64,000 nt of DNA from Trichomonas vaginalis G3 (GCF_026262505.1 NC_067203.1:16628392-16692391), one strand, 5' to 3'. Counted from the first letter of the stretch, positions 10,010 through 21,337 are shown. Program-made: numbers and translations. The notes: generated by a model from the sequence alone, not told the origin.

Positions 10010-11932
10010 ATGTCTCGTTCTCAAATTACTGAAACAAAAATGAATATAAAAAAACTGGTTGTCAAATCTCTTGAAGAAGTCGAAATACCAGATGTGATGA
10101 AGCCATCATATGAAATTGCCGAGTTAATTTGGAATTTAACAATTGAAAATTTACAAGCTACAGCAGACACTATTCAAGAATCCATGAAGAAAAACAAATA
10201 CATTACCAAGGATTTTGTATCTCATGCTATTTCCAATATTTCTTTAATTCAAATACAATCCAGCAGTTTATACCGTAGCTTTGCTAAGATTTTTCATATT
10301 AAAATACCTGAATTTTTTATTGATAATGAGGTAACCACAATCATTAGTGAAGATAACATTACAGAGTTTCAAAACCATTTTAATCGTCAACACCAATCTA
10401 GAGTTCAGAATTTCATTAATAAATACTTCCCAGATTCAATAGCATATGGTGCAATTAATATTTTTAAGTTCCTGCTTTTGAATAGAGCAGAAATTAAAGC
10501 AGAATATTGCAAGCATGCAATCATTGGCGGTAATCTCGAAATCATTAAAATTATTTGTCAAAAAGGCTTCAGTTTCCATGATTATTTCAGTGTAGCAATT
10601 AAATTTCATCGAAACGATATTGCAGATTTTATTCTTGAAAACTATGGAGCATATTTCATGAATGTCGCTGATTGTTTGAGATTCTATAACTATAAGGCGG
10701 CAATTTTTATGTATGCAAACAAATGTCCAATAGATTATCAATCAAATCCTTTTAATTGCGTTCTTGCAACATCAATATTACTAGACGATTATTATACAAC
10801 GAATTATTTTGTAGAAAATAAAGCAAATTTAAATGAACTTCTTATAACTGCTCAACCATCAAATCTCGTTTCTCTAAATTTGTTTTTGGTTGCATTATTG
10901 AAGAATAACACAGAAATAATTAAACTACTTCTTACTAATGGTGCAGTTATTACTAAAAAGATCATGCTTGCGCAGCAAGAAATAGAAACAGCACTTACAA
11001 TTGCAGTCAGAAATCAAAACATTGAAATTGTTAATTTACTCTTATCAAATGGAGTTATTGCTGATTGTAAGGTACTCAATAATAATGAAATGTTATGGAG
11101 GAATGAATTTTTCTCAGATTTCTTTGAGCAATCTATCGATTTTGGAGAAGAAAGAAGTATTTTAAATGCACGATTATTTAAAAGAAATTTTTCCGAAATA
11201 CATCGAATGATCCCAAGTTATTTGAGCGAGAGTGATTCATACTATGAGGATCTAGATAGTGAATACGTTCAAATGGCATACTCTAGTGATATGGAGGAAT
11301 ACGAAGAAGAAGATTATGCATTTGAGGAAGAAGAGGATCTTTCTGACCAGGATCTTTCTGACCAAATGCTTGAAAAAATCATTAATAAAAGATTGAGCAT
11401 TTTCAATTATTCCAAAATTAATCCATTGATTATTGCTATTGCTTTAGAAAATGCTGAAATCATTAAACTTCTAATTGAATATGGTGCAGATGTTAATGGT
11501 TCTTTAACGATGGATAGTGATAAAATAACACCGTTAATCTTTGCAATTCAGACTTGCACCAAAGCGAAATATAATGTTGTTGCTCAACTCTTATCTTGTG
11601 GCGCTAATCCAAATCTTCTTTGCGGTAAAACACCAATCCAAGAATCACTAATCAACAAAAATGACAAATCAATCGCAATGTTACTTCTTGATCACGATGC
11701 AAATGCAAATTATTTTAATCCATTTAAAGATTCGCCTCTAATTCTCGCTATGAAGCATAAATTTGAAGATTTAGTATTAGCAATGCTCAAAAAGGGAACT
11801 AATCCAAACTATTTTACTAAGGATTATGATACTCCTTTAGAATTTGCTAAATCACATAAATTAAAAGTATCTTACGATGCCTTACTTCAATTTGGGGCAA
11901 ACCCTAACGTAAGAGAAGCATATGTAAAGTGA
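10010..11932 (+). CDS. Ankyrin-repeat protein with DUF3447-like N-terminus
   Basis: A 640-residue protein. The ATG at 10010 is preferred; the frame is open 30 bases further upstream but only from a TTG. About 1-250 match the helical DUF3447-type region of trichomonad ankyrin proteins. Divergent ankyrin repeats cover about 280-365 (NNTEIIKLLLTNGA, NQNIEIVNLLLSNG) and 455-640 (ENAEIIKLLIEYGADVNG, YNVVAQLLSCGANPN). Between them lies an acidic, Tyr-rich unstructured linker (about 405-445: YEDLDSEY, EEYEEEDYAFEEEEDLSDQ). Unlike the relic at 5832 its repeats are diverged and it is intact. The likely role is protein-protein scaffolding; partners are unknown. The acidic linker splitting the array is unusual for the family. 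Confidence 0.8.
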   Translation: MSRSQITETKMNIKKLVVKSLEEVEIPDVMKPSYEIAELIWNLTIENLQATADTIQESMKKNKYITKDFVSHAISNISLIQIQSSSLYRSFAKIFHIKIPEFFIDNEVTTIISEDNITEFQNHFNRQHQSRVQNFINKYFPDSIAYGAINIFKFLLLNRAEIKAEYCKHAIIGGNLEIIKIICQKGFSFHDYFSVAIKFHRNDIADFILENYGAYFMNVADCLRFYNYKAAIFMYANKCPIDYQSNPFNCVLATSILLDDYYTTNYFVENKANLNELLITAQPSNLVSLNLFLVALLKNNTEIIKLLLTNGAVITKKIMLAQQEIETALTIAVRNQNIEIVNLLLSNGVIADCKVLNNNEMLWRNEFFSDFFEQSIDFGEERSILNARLFKRNFSEIHRMIPSYLSESDSYYEDLDSEYVQMAYSSDMEEYEEEDYAFEEEEDLSDQDLSDQMLEKIINKRLSIFNYSKINPLIIAIALENAEIIKLLIEYGADVNGSLTMDSDKITPLIFAIQTCTKAKYNVVAQLLSCGANPNLLCGKTPIQESLINKNDKSIAMLLLDHDANANYFNPFKDSPLILAMKHKFEDLVLAMLKKGTNPNYFTKDYDTPLEFAKSHKLKVSYDALLQFGANPNVREAYVK

Positions 11933-12260
11933 AAATTAAGATGAGCCAAAATTTAAATAGTATCGATTATTTTACTAATGTGCAAATTGTCTGCACTTTC
12001 ATAAATTTTAACACGCACTCAATTTTGAATACTTCATGATCATAAACAAGAATAATTCAAAAATCAAATTTGAAAAAAAAAATTTACTCTCTAAACCTAT
12101 TTTTTACCTTAGGGGACGTTTCCCCGATCTTTTCCACCAGAATCAGCCATCCTAAGTAAATTTTGAGGGCGTGATGTTTTTACTGAACAAGGAAGTTCCT
12201 CCTATTGAAATAAAGCTCAGAATTTTCTTAACGTACATAAAATCTTTATATTTTTACAAA
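11933..12260. other. Intergenic; upstream of the SRAP gene
   Basis: AT-rich. An open frame upstream of and in phase with the SRAP gene reaches an ATG at 12171, but the protein must begin at the Cys-preceding Met at 12261, so this stretch is probably 5' flank. A CTCAGAATTTTC motif lies 42 bases before 12261. Confidence 0.5.
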
Positions 12261-12932
12261 ATGTGCGGAAGATTCGCATTAAATAGAGCATTGACACAAC
12301 TTCTTGCAAATGTTAATGCAAGACGCATACAAGAGAATGGGTTCCAGTTCAACCCATCAAATAATATTTCTCCTACAAATCCAGCACCAATTCTTGCAAA
12401 TCAAATCATTCAGCTTCTGAAATGGGGCATTCAGACTGGCTCTCAACCTCTAATCAATGCTAGAAGTGAAACAGTTGTTGAGAAATTTAATAAGGATATA
12501 ATGACAAGAAGATGCGTCATCCCTGCCGATGGATATTTCGAGTGGAACAAGCAGAGCCAACCATACTTCTTCCATAAGAGAAATAATGAGTTATTATTCC
12601 TTGCAGGATTTTACACACAACATAACGAGTTTGTTATATTGACACGCGACTCAGTTAATGATATCAAGAAAGTACATCCAAGAATGCCAATCATTCTTTC
12701 TCAAGATGAGATCGCATTATGGGAATCTCCAAAATTCGAGTATTTCCTCAAATGCAATCCACCACAAATTTACTTCTATCCTGTTTCCAGAGAAGCTCTT
12801 CGCCCAGGTTATACAGGAGCTGATTGTGTTAAGCCAATTAACGGATCAAAGCAACAACTAACAATGATGGATATGTTCAAATCTGTGAAAAAGGATAAAC
12901 CCGATCTGAAGACTATGCTTGTCAAGGCATGA
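12261..12932 (+). CDS. SRAP/HMCES-type abasic-site DNA-protein crosslink protein
   Basis: A 223-residue SRAP (YedK/HMCES) protein. These proteins bind abasic sites in single-stranded DNA and cross-link to them through Cys2, shielding the lesion during replication. The start is fixed by biology: the family needs Cys exposed after Met removal, and MCGRF begins at 12261, not at the in-frame ATG 90 bases upstream. Key residues are present: C2, the NARSE motif (N66, R68, E70), GYFEW with E94, and H139 in KKVHPRMPIIL. Length matches bacterial YedK (about 220) and lacks the C-terminal PIP-box and zinc-finger extension of animal HMCES. Probably nuclear. No operon-like context; the gene stands alone on the plus strand. 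Confidence 0.93.
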   Translation: MCGRFALNRALTQLLANVNARRIQENGFQFNPSNNISPTNPAPILANQIIQLLKWGIQTGSQPLINARSETVVEKFNKDIMTRRCVIPADGYFEWNKQSQPYFFHKRNNELLFLAGFYTQHNEFVILTRDSVNDIKKVHPRMPIILSQDEIALWESPKFEYFLKCNPPQIYFYPVSREALRPGYTGADCVKPINGSKQQLTMMDMFKSVKKDKPDLKTMLVKA

Positions 12933-13338
12933 TCGTATTTATTTGTTTCCATCCTATAAAAAAAATTCATGTTTTATCACTTTTTGAAATGTTATTTTTC
13001 GTATCAGAAACTTTTTAGTACACATATAATGGAGTCAATTTATAAAACTACCTTTCAAATTTTTTCTTCCTCTCAAAATTTTAAATAAGAGTTTAAAATT
13101 TTGAAAAAAACGAAACTCTCATCTTTAACTAATTTGTCAATAAACCTATATGAAAAAATTTCTGAACCCAAGAAGAATTGAATATGCGGAATAAATTTCA
13201 CACACAAATTTCAAATAACTCGTAATCCCTGTTCCCTTCTTTCAACTAAACATAGTAATATTATACTAAAAATTTCTCAAAACACGTTTTGAGATTTATT
13301 TTTCAATTTATTTCTCTCAATTTTCTGGTGTTATTAAA
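12933..13338. other. Intergenic, upstream of the unknown 641-residue gene
   Basis: AT-rich, no gene. TCTCAATTTTC near the right end has its A at 13319, 20 bases before the ATG at 13339, the same spacing as for the genes at 10010 and 40256. Confidence 0.5.
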
Positions 13339-15264
13339 ATGGATGATATCTTTTTTGACCGCGAGCGATTTAATGAAATAAGTCGAGAGACCGTAGCACA
13401 CTTTGACGCAGCTCCTGAGTTATCACCACGTACCAAAGAAGATTTAATATCTCTTTATGGCTGTCCAAAAGTTAGTGTCAAAAATCCTGATGATATTAGA
13501 CCTCCATCTCCATCAGAATCGATAACAAATACTCAAGAGTACCTCAAAAAACTTGCAAAAGAAGGCTTTGTACATGGAGGTGATACAGATGCTTTTGATA
13601 GAGAGATGATGAGACGAAAAAACGAAGGTTTACTTAAAAGCAAGAGAACTAATCAACAAGAAGAAATGGAAAAATCAGATATTTCTTCATTAGTTACACA
13701 AGAACCTTATCTTCAATATTGGCTTAACACAGACACTGTTCAATCCATTGTTTCGGAGATAAACAGACTTCCACTTCGCGAATTACATACTAATTTCATT
13801 CTCGTTAGTCGATTTTACAATGAATTCACCGCATTTGTAAGAAAAGCTAAAGCAAGACAAACAACTAAAAAGCTTTCCGATAAACTTCTTAAGAAGCAGA
13901 TGTATGATTTCGTTATGGAAGCCAGAAAACTACGAAAGATCATTTTTGAGAATGCGATCAAAATGAATTCGATTAAAACAGAAGATTTATCATCAGACTT
14001 ACGTAAAGAGTTTGCAGATGCAATATCTACAGTTGAAGTCAAGAAAGAAGAAGAAAAACCGAAGTTTTTCACAACATTTAAAAAAGTTACCGGAGAAAAT
14101 GAATTTATATTCTTATCTCATGCACATTCGACCATGGATACATTCCCTGACTCATACGAGATGCAAGACAACACGTTTTATCCAAACGAACTCAAAGCAA
14201 CAGAACAAAAATTACTTTCTTCTCTAGAAAACTTCCAGAGCGTTGGAATGGAGTTTGTTAAGAAGAACCCAAGAGCTGCATCCCAAAATTCTATCCCAGT
14301 CATCGTAAAACCTCAGACAAGAAAAATAAATATCATAAATAACTTCAAACCCCTTCCAAAAGCCGTAACTCCCGATTTACCAAAGAAAGATCCTCTCAAG
14401 GATATCGATCGCGTTCAATTCTACTGGCAACATGAAGATCCATTACCGAGTCGCCCTTTAGGCTCATCCACGAAGTTTTTCAATGCATTCAATGACATTT
14501 CGGATATTTATTTTGAGAGGAAAGAGGTCGAACCAGAAGAAAATCCGTTTCCTCACCTCCAAGTCAAAGATTATGTTCCTCCTACACCGAAATCTCCAAT
14601 TTCAGAGACCAATTCATCATCAGCTGTTGTTGTTGGCCAGACATTGATCACAGACTCCATCTGGAATACGTCACAAATGGCTGAAGAGTCAAATCAAACG
14701 AAATCCAAACAAAATCCGAAGAAATCTAATAAGAAAGATGCAAAAGAAGAGGAAGATATGATCATTGATGGTATATCTGTGAAGAATCTGCTTGGTGCTC
14801 AACAAGCAATGAATCTTTCTCCAACATTTAAGTATTTGATGACGCATTCAATCATTGGATCATCAGAAACTAAAGTTGATGGAATTGAAGATTCTATACC
14901 TGCTGTTAAGAAGCTTGATGATGTTTTGAAACGCCTTGGATACACTTCTTTCCAAAAATTAGATTTATTCAAAAAATATTCAGTCAGTGCAGGCGATATG
15001 GCAAAGATTGCAGACACAATTTCGTTCTGGGAGAATGTAGCACTCATGGCTGAGAAGTATGAATACGCCTACAAAGAGTTGAAAAATTATATTAATATTA
15101 ACTTGGCATTTGATGAAACGATTGGTAAATCTGCTAAACTAGAGCCATTGAAGCAATCCTACAAAGCTGCAGCTGATAATTTAGAAAGCGCTGGTCAAAA
15201 TCTCCTTAATTTGTGTGGAGATATCGCTTATGTCAGAAAATACTCTTATCATGACCTTATATAA
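13339..15264 (+). CDS. Unrecognised 641-residue soluble protein
   Basis: I do not recognise a family. The chain has no signal peptide or membrane segment. Residues about 95-220 are helical and charged (EMMRRKNEG, AFVRKAKARQTTKKLSDKLLKKQ) and could form a short coiled coil. The middle (about 300-480) is Pro/Ser/Lys-rich with repeated short motifs (PPTPKSP, NPKKSNKKDAKEEE) and probably unstructured. The last 150 residues look folded and mostly helical (LDDVLKRLGYTSFQKLDLF to the end). A conserved-looking patch (DRVQFYWQHEDPLPSRPLG, about 354-372) may be a docking motif. ATG at 13339 is the first Met and follows the initiator-like motif. A cytoskeletal or adaptor role is possible but unsupported. 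Confidence 0.8.
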   Translation: MDDIFFDRERFNEISRETVAHFDAAPELSPRTKEDLISLYGCPKVSVKNPDDIRPPSPSESITNTQEYLKKLAKEGFVHGGDTDAFDREMMRRKNEGLLKSKRTNQQEEMEKSDISSLVTQEPYLQYWLNTDTVQSIVSEINRLPLRELHTNFILVSRFYNEFTAFVRKAKARQTTKKLSDKLLKKQMYDFVMEARKLRKIIFENAIKMNSIKTEDLSSDLRKEFADAISTVEVKKEEEKPKFFTTFKKVTGENEFIFLSHAHSTMDTFPDSYEMQDNTFYPNELKATEQKLLSSLENFQSVGMEFVKKNPRAASQNSIPVIVKPQTRKINIINNFKPLPKAVTPDLPKKDPLKDIDRVQFYWQHEDPLPSRPLGSSTKFFNAFNDISDIYFERKEVEPEENPFPHLQVKDYVPPTPKSPISETNSSSAVVVGQTLITDSIWNTSQMAEESNQTKSKQNPKKSNKKDAKEEEDMIIDGISVKNLLGAQQAMNLSPTFKYLMTHSIIGSSETKVDGIEDSIPAVKKLDDVLKRLGYTSFQKLDLFKKYSVSAGDMAKIADTISFWENVALMAEKYEYAYKELKNYININLAFDETIGKSAKLEPLKQSYKAAADNLESAGQNLLNLCGDIAYVRKYSYHDLI

Positions 15265-15981
15265 CATCGCAAAGATAAACTTGTCACAATGGAACATCAT
15301 GCACTTGAATCTATCAAATAATTTCTTTTTGTTTATTAATAAAGTATTTCTTTTGTTTGTATTATTTTAATTGCATTAAGATATTTTTAAATTCCTAACT
15401 AAAATACATCTAAATTCTTTTTTATCCAAACCATGATTAATTTCCTCAACGAAATTATTCCTGCACAGTGGAGTATTATATTTATTTCATCCTAAGAAGA
15501 TTGAAACGAACTCGTATCTGTTTACTTCTTCGTTTTCAACATTATCTTTGAGATTAAATGAGATTTATTCATAAAAAAGCTGTAAAATAGTTATAACTTG
15601 ACAAATTAGGCTATATATTTGCCTATACTCTAGTACAAAATCGATTCCTTATGATCAAAAATAAATTTTTGGCTGACAACATATTATTTATACTAAATTT
15701 TCATATGAAATTGCCATAAATTGAGGGATAAATACAGATATTTCGTGTTAGAAAGCATTGTAATGAAAGTAAATTAAACATTTTAAATTTCTTTATAAAA
15801 TACAAAATATGTATAGCGACAATTAGTCATAAATTTCATTCTATATTCTTATTCGTGTGTATCTTGGTTTTTCTTTGGAAAATTTAGATATCAACATAAT
15901 TTTCTCTGAAATTTTCTATGAAATCATATGGATTTGTACTAAATTACACGTAAAGAGCCTAATACACAAAAAATTGGAAAT
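15265..15981. other. Intergenic between convergent genes
   Basis: AT-rich 3' flanks of two convergent genes. No gene, RNA or repeat recognised; an 85-codon plus-strand frame here overlaps the channel gene antisense and is not supported. Confidence 0.5.
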
Positions 15982-17562
15982 TTATTCTTCGGCCTTTTCC
16001 AATTTTTCTCTTTCTTCGACAGGAATAACAACAGTTTTGTGCAAAACAGAGATTGTTGATGTGAAAGATGGGAAGCAGATGTATCCTGCAACAATAGCAA
16101 CAGCAGTTACGTAAATAAGTGCTAAAAGATTGAAAAGATCCGTTCCATCTGTGTAATATGTGAACATGAAAAATAGATCATCACCAAATGTTGCTCCTAC
16201 GAACATTTGGAAGAATCTGAAAAATGATCTACTGATATCTGAAACAAATCCGAAGAAGAATGAGCCAAAGAACATCAATCCGACAACAAGAGGTGAAAGA
16301 CCAATAATAATAGTGATAATCTGCATCATAACAACTCTAATAATTCTAATCAACTGATACAAACGCGGAGTGTAGATAAACCAACGACAGGCAACAACAT
16401 ATGTTGAAAGGAATGCAAATGCGAAGTAAATAAGCATTTGGTAGGAAGGATATTGTGTCATTCTTTGAGATTGGATTAAACAGAAGATTGAACATGAAAA
16501 GAGAAGAGCTTCTGTAAGTAGATGCAATGGATTCCAAAATCCAAGTGAAAAATGGAGCTGATCGTATAAAGTAAGGTCTTTGTAAATTGAATCTGTTGAA
16601 TGCCATTGATTATGCTGCTTAATATGACGATAAAAGTATATAGCAAGGTATACTGTACCAATAAATGAAAGAACACAAAGAGATATTGTGTTTCTTTGTA
16701 AAATTAACGATTGTGGTATTTGTGTATTAGGAAGTAAGTCAGAAGGGAAGTCAGCAGTTATCTTTCTATGCATTGATAAACTTCTTGATCTCGTAGTTCG
16801 TTTGATTGATGGTGTTGTTGATTTAGAGTTTGATTTTATAAAAGAAGCGGATTTCTTTTCTTCGTTTCTGTATAAATATTTTCTATTTGGATTGGGTGTT
16901 GAAGTAATCGATCTGTACGAGCTTGTTGATGACTTTGGTTTCTCAGTAATGATTTCCATGAAAGTTTCTGGGCATCTGTCTCTTGTTACGATAGGAGCTG
17001 ATGTGTAAGTATAGCTACCATCATTTGGCATGATTATAGAAGCTACATGCCATTTTGTGCAGCCTGGAATTGAAGAATGCGGAGAAACTGAATAAAAATC
17101 TGTAGAAAGCTTAAATGTTGAAATGTGATGAAAAGTTCCTAAGTGAATATCAAAATCTAAATAAGAATTTGAAGTTCCATTTTTCCAGTCAACTTCAAAT
17201 CGATATGGATCGTATTCATTGACAAGATATAATTGCATAAATGATCTGGTAATCAAATTTTCGAGATTATCTTTAAATTGATCGACAAAATCGGTAATAT
17301 CGCTAATTTTTGAATAGGGAGCAAATATATTGTGATCTGGACAAAGATTTGTCGTAAATGCGTCTCTTGCTAAAAACGTATACTTGATTGTAGGGAGAAT
17401 AACTCTAATGTAAATATTAAATAAAATTAATACGTCCAAAATATGAATTATCATGAGCCATGGCGGTCTATAGTATTGCTTCCATGTAGTAAAAGGTGAT
17501 TCGACTGAAGCCCATTTCCTTTCAGGTACTTTGTGAAGCACAAATCGGAAGGAAAGAGGCAT
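15982..17562 (-). CDS. Mucolipin-like (TRPML) cation channel
   Basis: A 526-residue polytopic membrane protein. A first membrane helix (about 35-58, WLMIIHILDVLILFNIYI) is followed by a large extracytosolic domain (about 75-290, with paired Cys as in SIPGCTKWH and RDRCPET) matching the polycystin/mucolipin domain between S1 and S2. Five more hydrophobic helices follow (about 295-505). The pore region has GLSPLVVGLMFFGSFFFG and then the filter FGDD (459-462), corresponding to NGDD in mammalian TRPML1. A short acidic C-tail ends the protein. TRPMLs are endolysosomal Ca2+/Fe2+ release channels gated by PI(3,5)P2 and pH; phagocytic trichomonads have a large lysosomal system, so the same location is likely. 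Slightly shorter than animal TRPML (about 580). A Ser/Thr/Arg-rich insert (about 205-275) in the luminal domain is lineage-specific. Confidence 0.82.
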   Translation of the reverse strand: MPLSFRFVLHKVPERKWASVESPFTTWKQYYRPPWLMIIHILDVLILFNIYIRVILPTIKYTFLARDAFTTNLCPDHNIFAPYSKISDITDFVDQFKDNLENLITRSFMQLYLVNEYDPYRFEVDWKNGTSNSYLDFDIHLGTFHHISTFKLSTDFYSVSPHSSIPGCTKWHVASIIMPNDGSYTYTSAPIVTRDRCPETFMEIITEKPKSSTSSYRSITSTPNPNRKYLYRNEEKKSASFIKSNSKSTTPSIKRTTRSRSLSMHRKITADFPSDLLPNTQIPQSLILQRNTISLCVLSFIGTVYLAIYFYRHIKQHNQWHSTDSIYKDLTLYDQLHFSLGFWNPLHLLTEALLFSCSIFCLIQSQRMTQYPSYQMLIYFAFAFLSTYVVACRWFIYTPRLYQLIRIIRVVMMQIITIIIGLSPLVVGLMFFGSFFFGFVSDISRSFFRFFQMFVGATFGDDLFFMFTYYTDGTDLFNLLALIYVTAVAIVAGYICFPSFTSTISVLHKTVVIPVEEREKLEKAEE

Positions 17563-20500
17563 TTTTATGCAAATTATTTAATCATTATTTACGTTCCATG
17601 TGTACTCATTTGATATATTAAACTATAATAATAAAACCTGATTCAAAATTTGACAAATATAAAACCTATCGTTTTGAAAGAGTTTAGTCGGCAGAAATTT
17701 GATAAGTATAACCCCACTCTCTTTCTTTAGGTGAAAAAAAGTGTTTCTGCCTTATCTGATCATTTAAACGGAATTCATCCTCGTTACATATATGAAATAA
17801 TGATATACTAGGGACTTTAGAATATTAACATTGCAAAAATTCAATTGTTCGCTGTTCAAACCATCATGTCTTGCTTTAAAGTTGATGCTTTTATTTTTTC
17901 GAAGCGCTATGACAGTAGCAACCTTACATATTACCAATGAAAACCTAAGTACTATTTCGGCATAATAAATTTAAATTAATATTGAAACAATATAATATTA
18001 TGCATACTCTCGGGTGATAAAATCACAAATATCTTAGCCTACCTTCCGTTTAATTATGAGATACAGATCTAAAATTCCTTACTCTGCATCAATTGTCACT
18101 TACTGATAAAAATACTATGATGAGAAGTCTAAATGCGCGAGTTTAATACACAATTTATTCAGATTTATTATCGAAATGCAAATAATAATTCATATCTTGA
18201 GCTTACCAGTGAATAAAATCATGATACTATTGATTAATTTTTTAAATTTTACTATAAACTCTAAACAGATTAAACAAATCCTTAATTTGAACATGAAAAA
18301 TTTTTATATTACTAACAATAATTGGTTATCTATATATAATTATATACAGCATCTGATAGTAAACTATGAATGATTTAAAATTTTGGAAAATAAGCTTCTT
18401 TTCTATATCATTGAAAAATAATTATTTGATTCTGTTATTTAATTGACATATTTTAGTATAAAAATTATAGAATAACAAAAATAAAAATGTTTTAGCGATT
18501 TAGAACCCAATAAAAATGCTTGTTTTCTCTCTAAATTATAAATTTTCAAAATTTTTAACCTCGTTTTTCCAAAAAAAAATCGAGAATTGAAAAAAACGTT
18601 TTAATTTTCTTGAAAATTGCATAGGCACTTTCTAAAATAGAAAAAATTTGGAAAAATTCACCAAAGAGAACTCCATTCCAGGTGTCCAAGACAATTGCTT
18701 TCAGTCAAAAGAGCCTCGAAAATTTTAAATATTGTTATCGATTTTCATCAATCACTTAATATCGATTGTTTACAGTCAATGACATCAAATGTTATTAAAT
18801 TCTAATATATTTGAACATACTATAAATCTTTTTTGAAACCTATCAAAATTTCGCGGAATTTAACAATACTCAAGCTATCACACACAGCTATTATTATCGC
18901 AATCTCATTGTAAGAAGAAATGATTAATAAAATCTAAGATATAACGATTTATTTACCCATTTCCAAAAATATTTTTAATTATCAATCCTTATTTGTGCAT
19001 ATTTTATATGCACATTTAACAAGAAAAACGAAAAAGTGTTTTCCCCAAAAATCCCTGAAAGTAGCCTAATTATTAACGTAAATACCCCTATATTTTGTCC
19101 TGTTATTTCCGGGTAACGTCATTTAATTTACTTTTTTAACATCGAATTTTACTCTTTATGAGTGATATCCTTCGTTTGATTTCATAATACAATAAAATAC
19201 TTTCTTTAACAAGTTAGATATCGATATCATCAAAATTCATATAATATTTCGAAATCAAACTAAAGTCATTCAATATGTCCAAACACACTATTACAATGCT
19301 TCACATACAAAGTATAACGGGCATGTTATTGGTCGATATATTTTCTCTATTTGCTCTGGATAAGTGTACTCTAAATTATCCGATAACTATATAACAATCC
19401 TCAAATAAAGCCAATAAGATTTGATTAGATCTCTGTTTGAAAATTTTTATTTATATAATTTGATATGAAATTTTTATAAAGGCATCAATCTGGCTTGAGA
19501 ATTATATATAAATACTAAAGAATTAGAGAAAAATTATGATTCAAAATGAAATATAAGTAATAGGATTCTATGTGGCATAATGTATCATTTTAAACATCGA
19601 AAGAATAGACTTATATGTATGAGGCATCATGGTCTTGAATTTCGGAAATTTAAATAAAAATGTTCTGTCTCAACTTAAATACTAATTTAGTTTTTAATTA
19701 AATCAACATATAAAGTCGATATATTCCGTTATTCTGCAAAATATTGAAAAATGAAATGAATAATAATGAAAAAATGTAGTATATTTTTGACAAAACAACT
19801 TATAATTAAATTTAAGGTGCTAAATAGTAGAAAAGTTGTAAGAAAATATGAAAATAATAATCGAATGAGTATAAAATTAAACAAGTTTTTACATTCGACG
19901 ATAACGATAATTCATTTTTCAGATTCAGTTTTCTGAAAGCGGTATTTTCAATCAACTACATCATTTTATATATAAATGTAATCCAGCTTTTGATTGATAC
20001 AATCGAAAGCAATTGAAAAGCATCCTGAAAACTACGCCGTTGAGAGAAAAAGACGATACCGATAATTTGATTTTTCCTTAGAAAATTGTGTTGCTTTCAA
20101 TATTTTTGACAGTGGAAATTATGACTTAGTTGCTGTAAATATTCATTTCGGACTAATTTTAATTTTATCCTTATCTATCAAATATCCAATAATATAACTT
20201 TTTTTTACATAATTATTTTGAAAAAAATTATTTTACGATTTGATTTATGGAATGTGCTACATGACTTTGTGTCAAGAAATAACTAGTATTTCATTAATAT
20301 GGTTGTGCTTTTATCCATATGAAATATTTCGATATAACAATTTTTGATTTATCGCCAAAAATGCTCGAGAATTTGATTTTGGTTTTATTCATTGGGTGGA
20401 AAAGGTAAATATATATTTATTAATAAAATTTAATTATAACGCTTTTTCTGGTTTTGACAGTAGTATATGTTGATGGGTTTTGTGACTTTTTTTGTAAACG

Positions 20501-20665
20501 TAAGAATTCATACAATATCGAGCGATTTTGTATCATTTTTTAACATATGAAGTAAAAAATATATGATTCTTACGGTTTTTATTCTTACGTTTTTGAATAA
20601 ATCAAGATTTAAAAAATTTTCAAAATTGTAAGACATTTACACTCAGCCCATACATAACGAAATAA
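17563..20665. other. Long gene-poor AT-rich spacer before the Polinton
   Basis: About 3.1 kb with no supported gene. The only frame above 60 codons (18176-18373) is AT-rich with random-looking composition. A near-perfect palindrome lies at 18994-19014. The last 80-200 bases (about 20460-20665) contain copies of CTTACGTTTTTGAATAA-like sequence that also occurs in the adjacent terminal repeat, so the left Polinton boundary may lie further left. Confidence 0.5.
18994..19014. repeat. Perfect 9-bp palindrome
   Basis: Arms TGTGCATAT and ATATGCACA separated by TTT. It could be a protein-binding site or cruciform; its position in a long gene-free stretch is the only context. Confidence 0.7.
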
Positions 20666-20745
20666 AAATTTTTTTAAAAAATAAACTTTAAAAATTCATG
20701 TCTTACATTTTTGAATAATTTATTTTTTAATTCGTAAGAAATGAG
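20666..20745 (+). repeat. Left terminal inverted repeat of the Polinton
   Basis: 80 bp, identical to the reverse complement of 36976-37055. It ends inside the first codons (ATGAG) of the leftmost gene, so it carries promoter and start codon. Confidence 0.92.
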
Positions 20746-21019
20746 TGAATCTAAATTCGTGACTGTGAATCAATTAATGGATAAACTTTCACCAATTCTC
20801 ACCCAGGTTAAACAAGTAGACGTTTATTTTGATGATTGCGTACAAAGTTTATTTTATAAAGGTAAGTTTAATATTAAACCTATTGCTTTTGCATTTGATG
20901 GTAAATTAATCGAAAATTCAAAAATTTGGGAATTAATTCCGGATATTGAATTTATAACAAATATTAAGGATAAATGTTTAAACAACAAAACCACCTCACT
21001 AAAGTTCTTTGTAGATTAA
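20741..21019 (+). CDS. Polinton terminal ORF, 92 residues, unknown
   Basis: Small acidic/hydrophobic protein beginning MSESKFVTVNQL; no family recognised. Its ATG lies within the left terminal repeat, directly after TTCGTAAGAA. Part of the fossil element. Confidence 0.6.
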   Translation: MSESKFVTVNQLMDKLSPILTQVKQVDVYFDDCVQSLFYKGKFNIKPIAFAFDGKLIENSKIWELIPDIEFITNIKDKCLNNKTTSLKFFVD

Positions 21020-21337
21020 TGATTAAAACTGAGGAAAAGAATTTAACGGGTTTAAATATCATCCGTGTAAAATTTTAGAACTTGGTAACGAAAAACTTCA
21101 GAAAAAATTAAACGATAGACTATCAAAAGATAAAGTTGAAAGAGTAAATAAACTCGCTAAAGGTAATGGTAATGATGAAGAAGAATTTGATGAGTTCAAC
21201 ATAGAACTTTAAGAAACTAATGATTATTTGAATTTATGAAATCAATTATTTGATTATTCTTTCTTCAATCTCTTCTATTCTTTTTGTTAAATCATCAATT
21301 TTCATTAATGAGGTGATTCTTGATTGAGGAATAGATT

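Noticed and set aside
12171-12260. N-terminal extension of the SRAP protein from the upstream ATG
   Set aside because: The family requires Cys at position 2, which only the start at 12261 provides.
13815-14072. Antisense frame inside the unknown 641-residue gene
   Set aside because: Shadow of the plus-strand gene with typical reverse-strand composition.
18176-18373. 65-codon frame in the gene-free stretch
   Set aside because: AT-rich Ile/Asn/Leu composition typical of chance frames.
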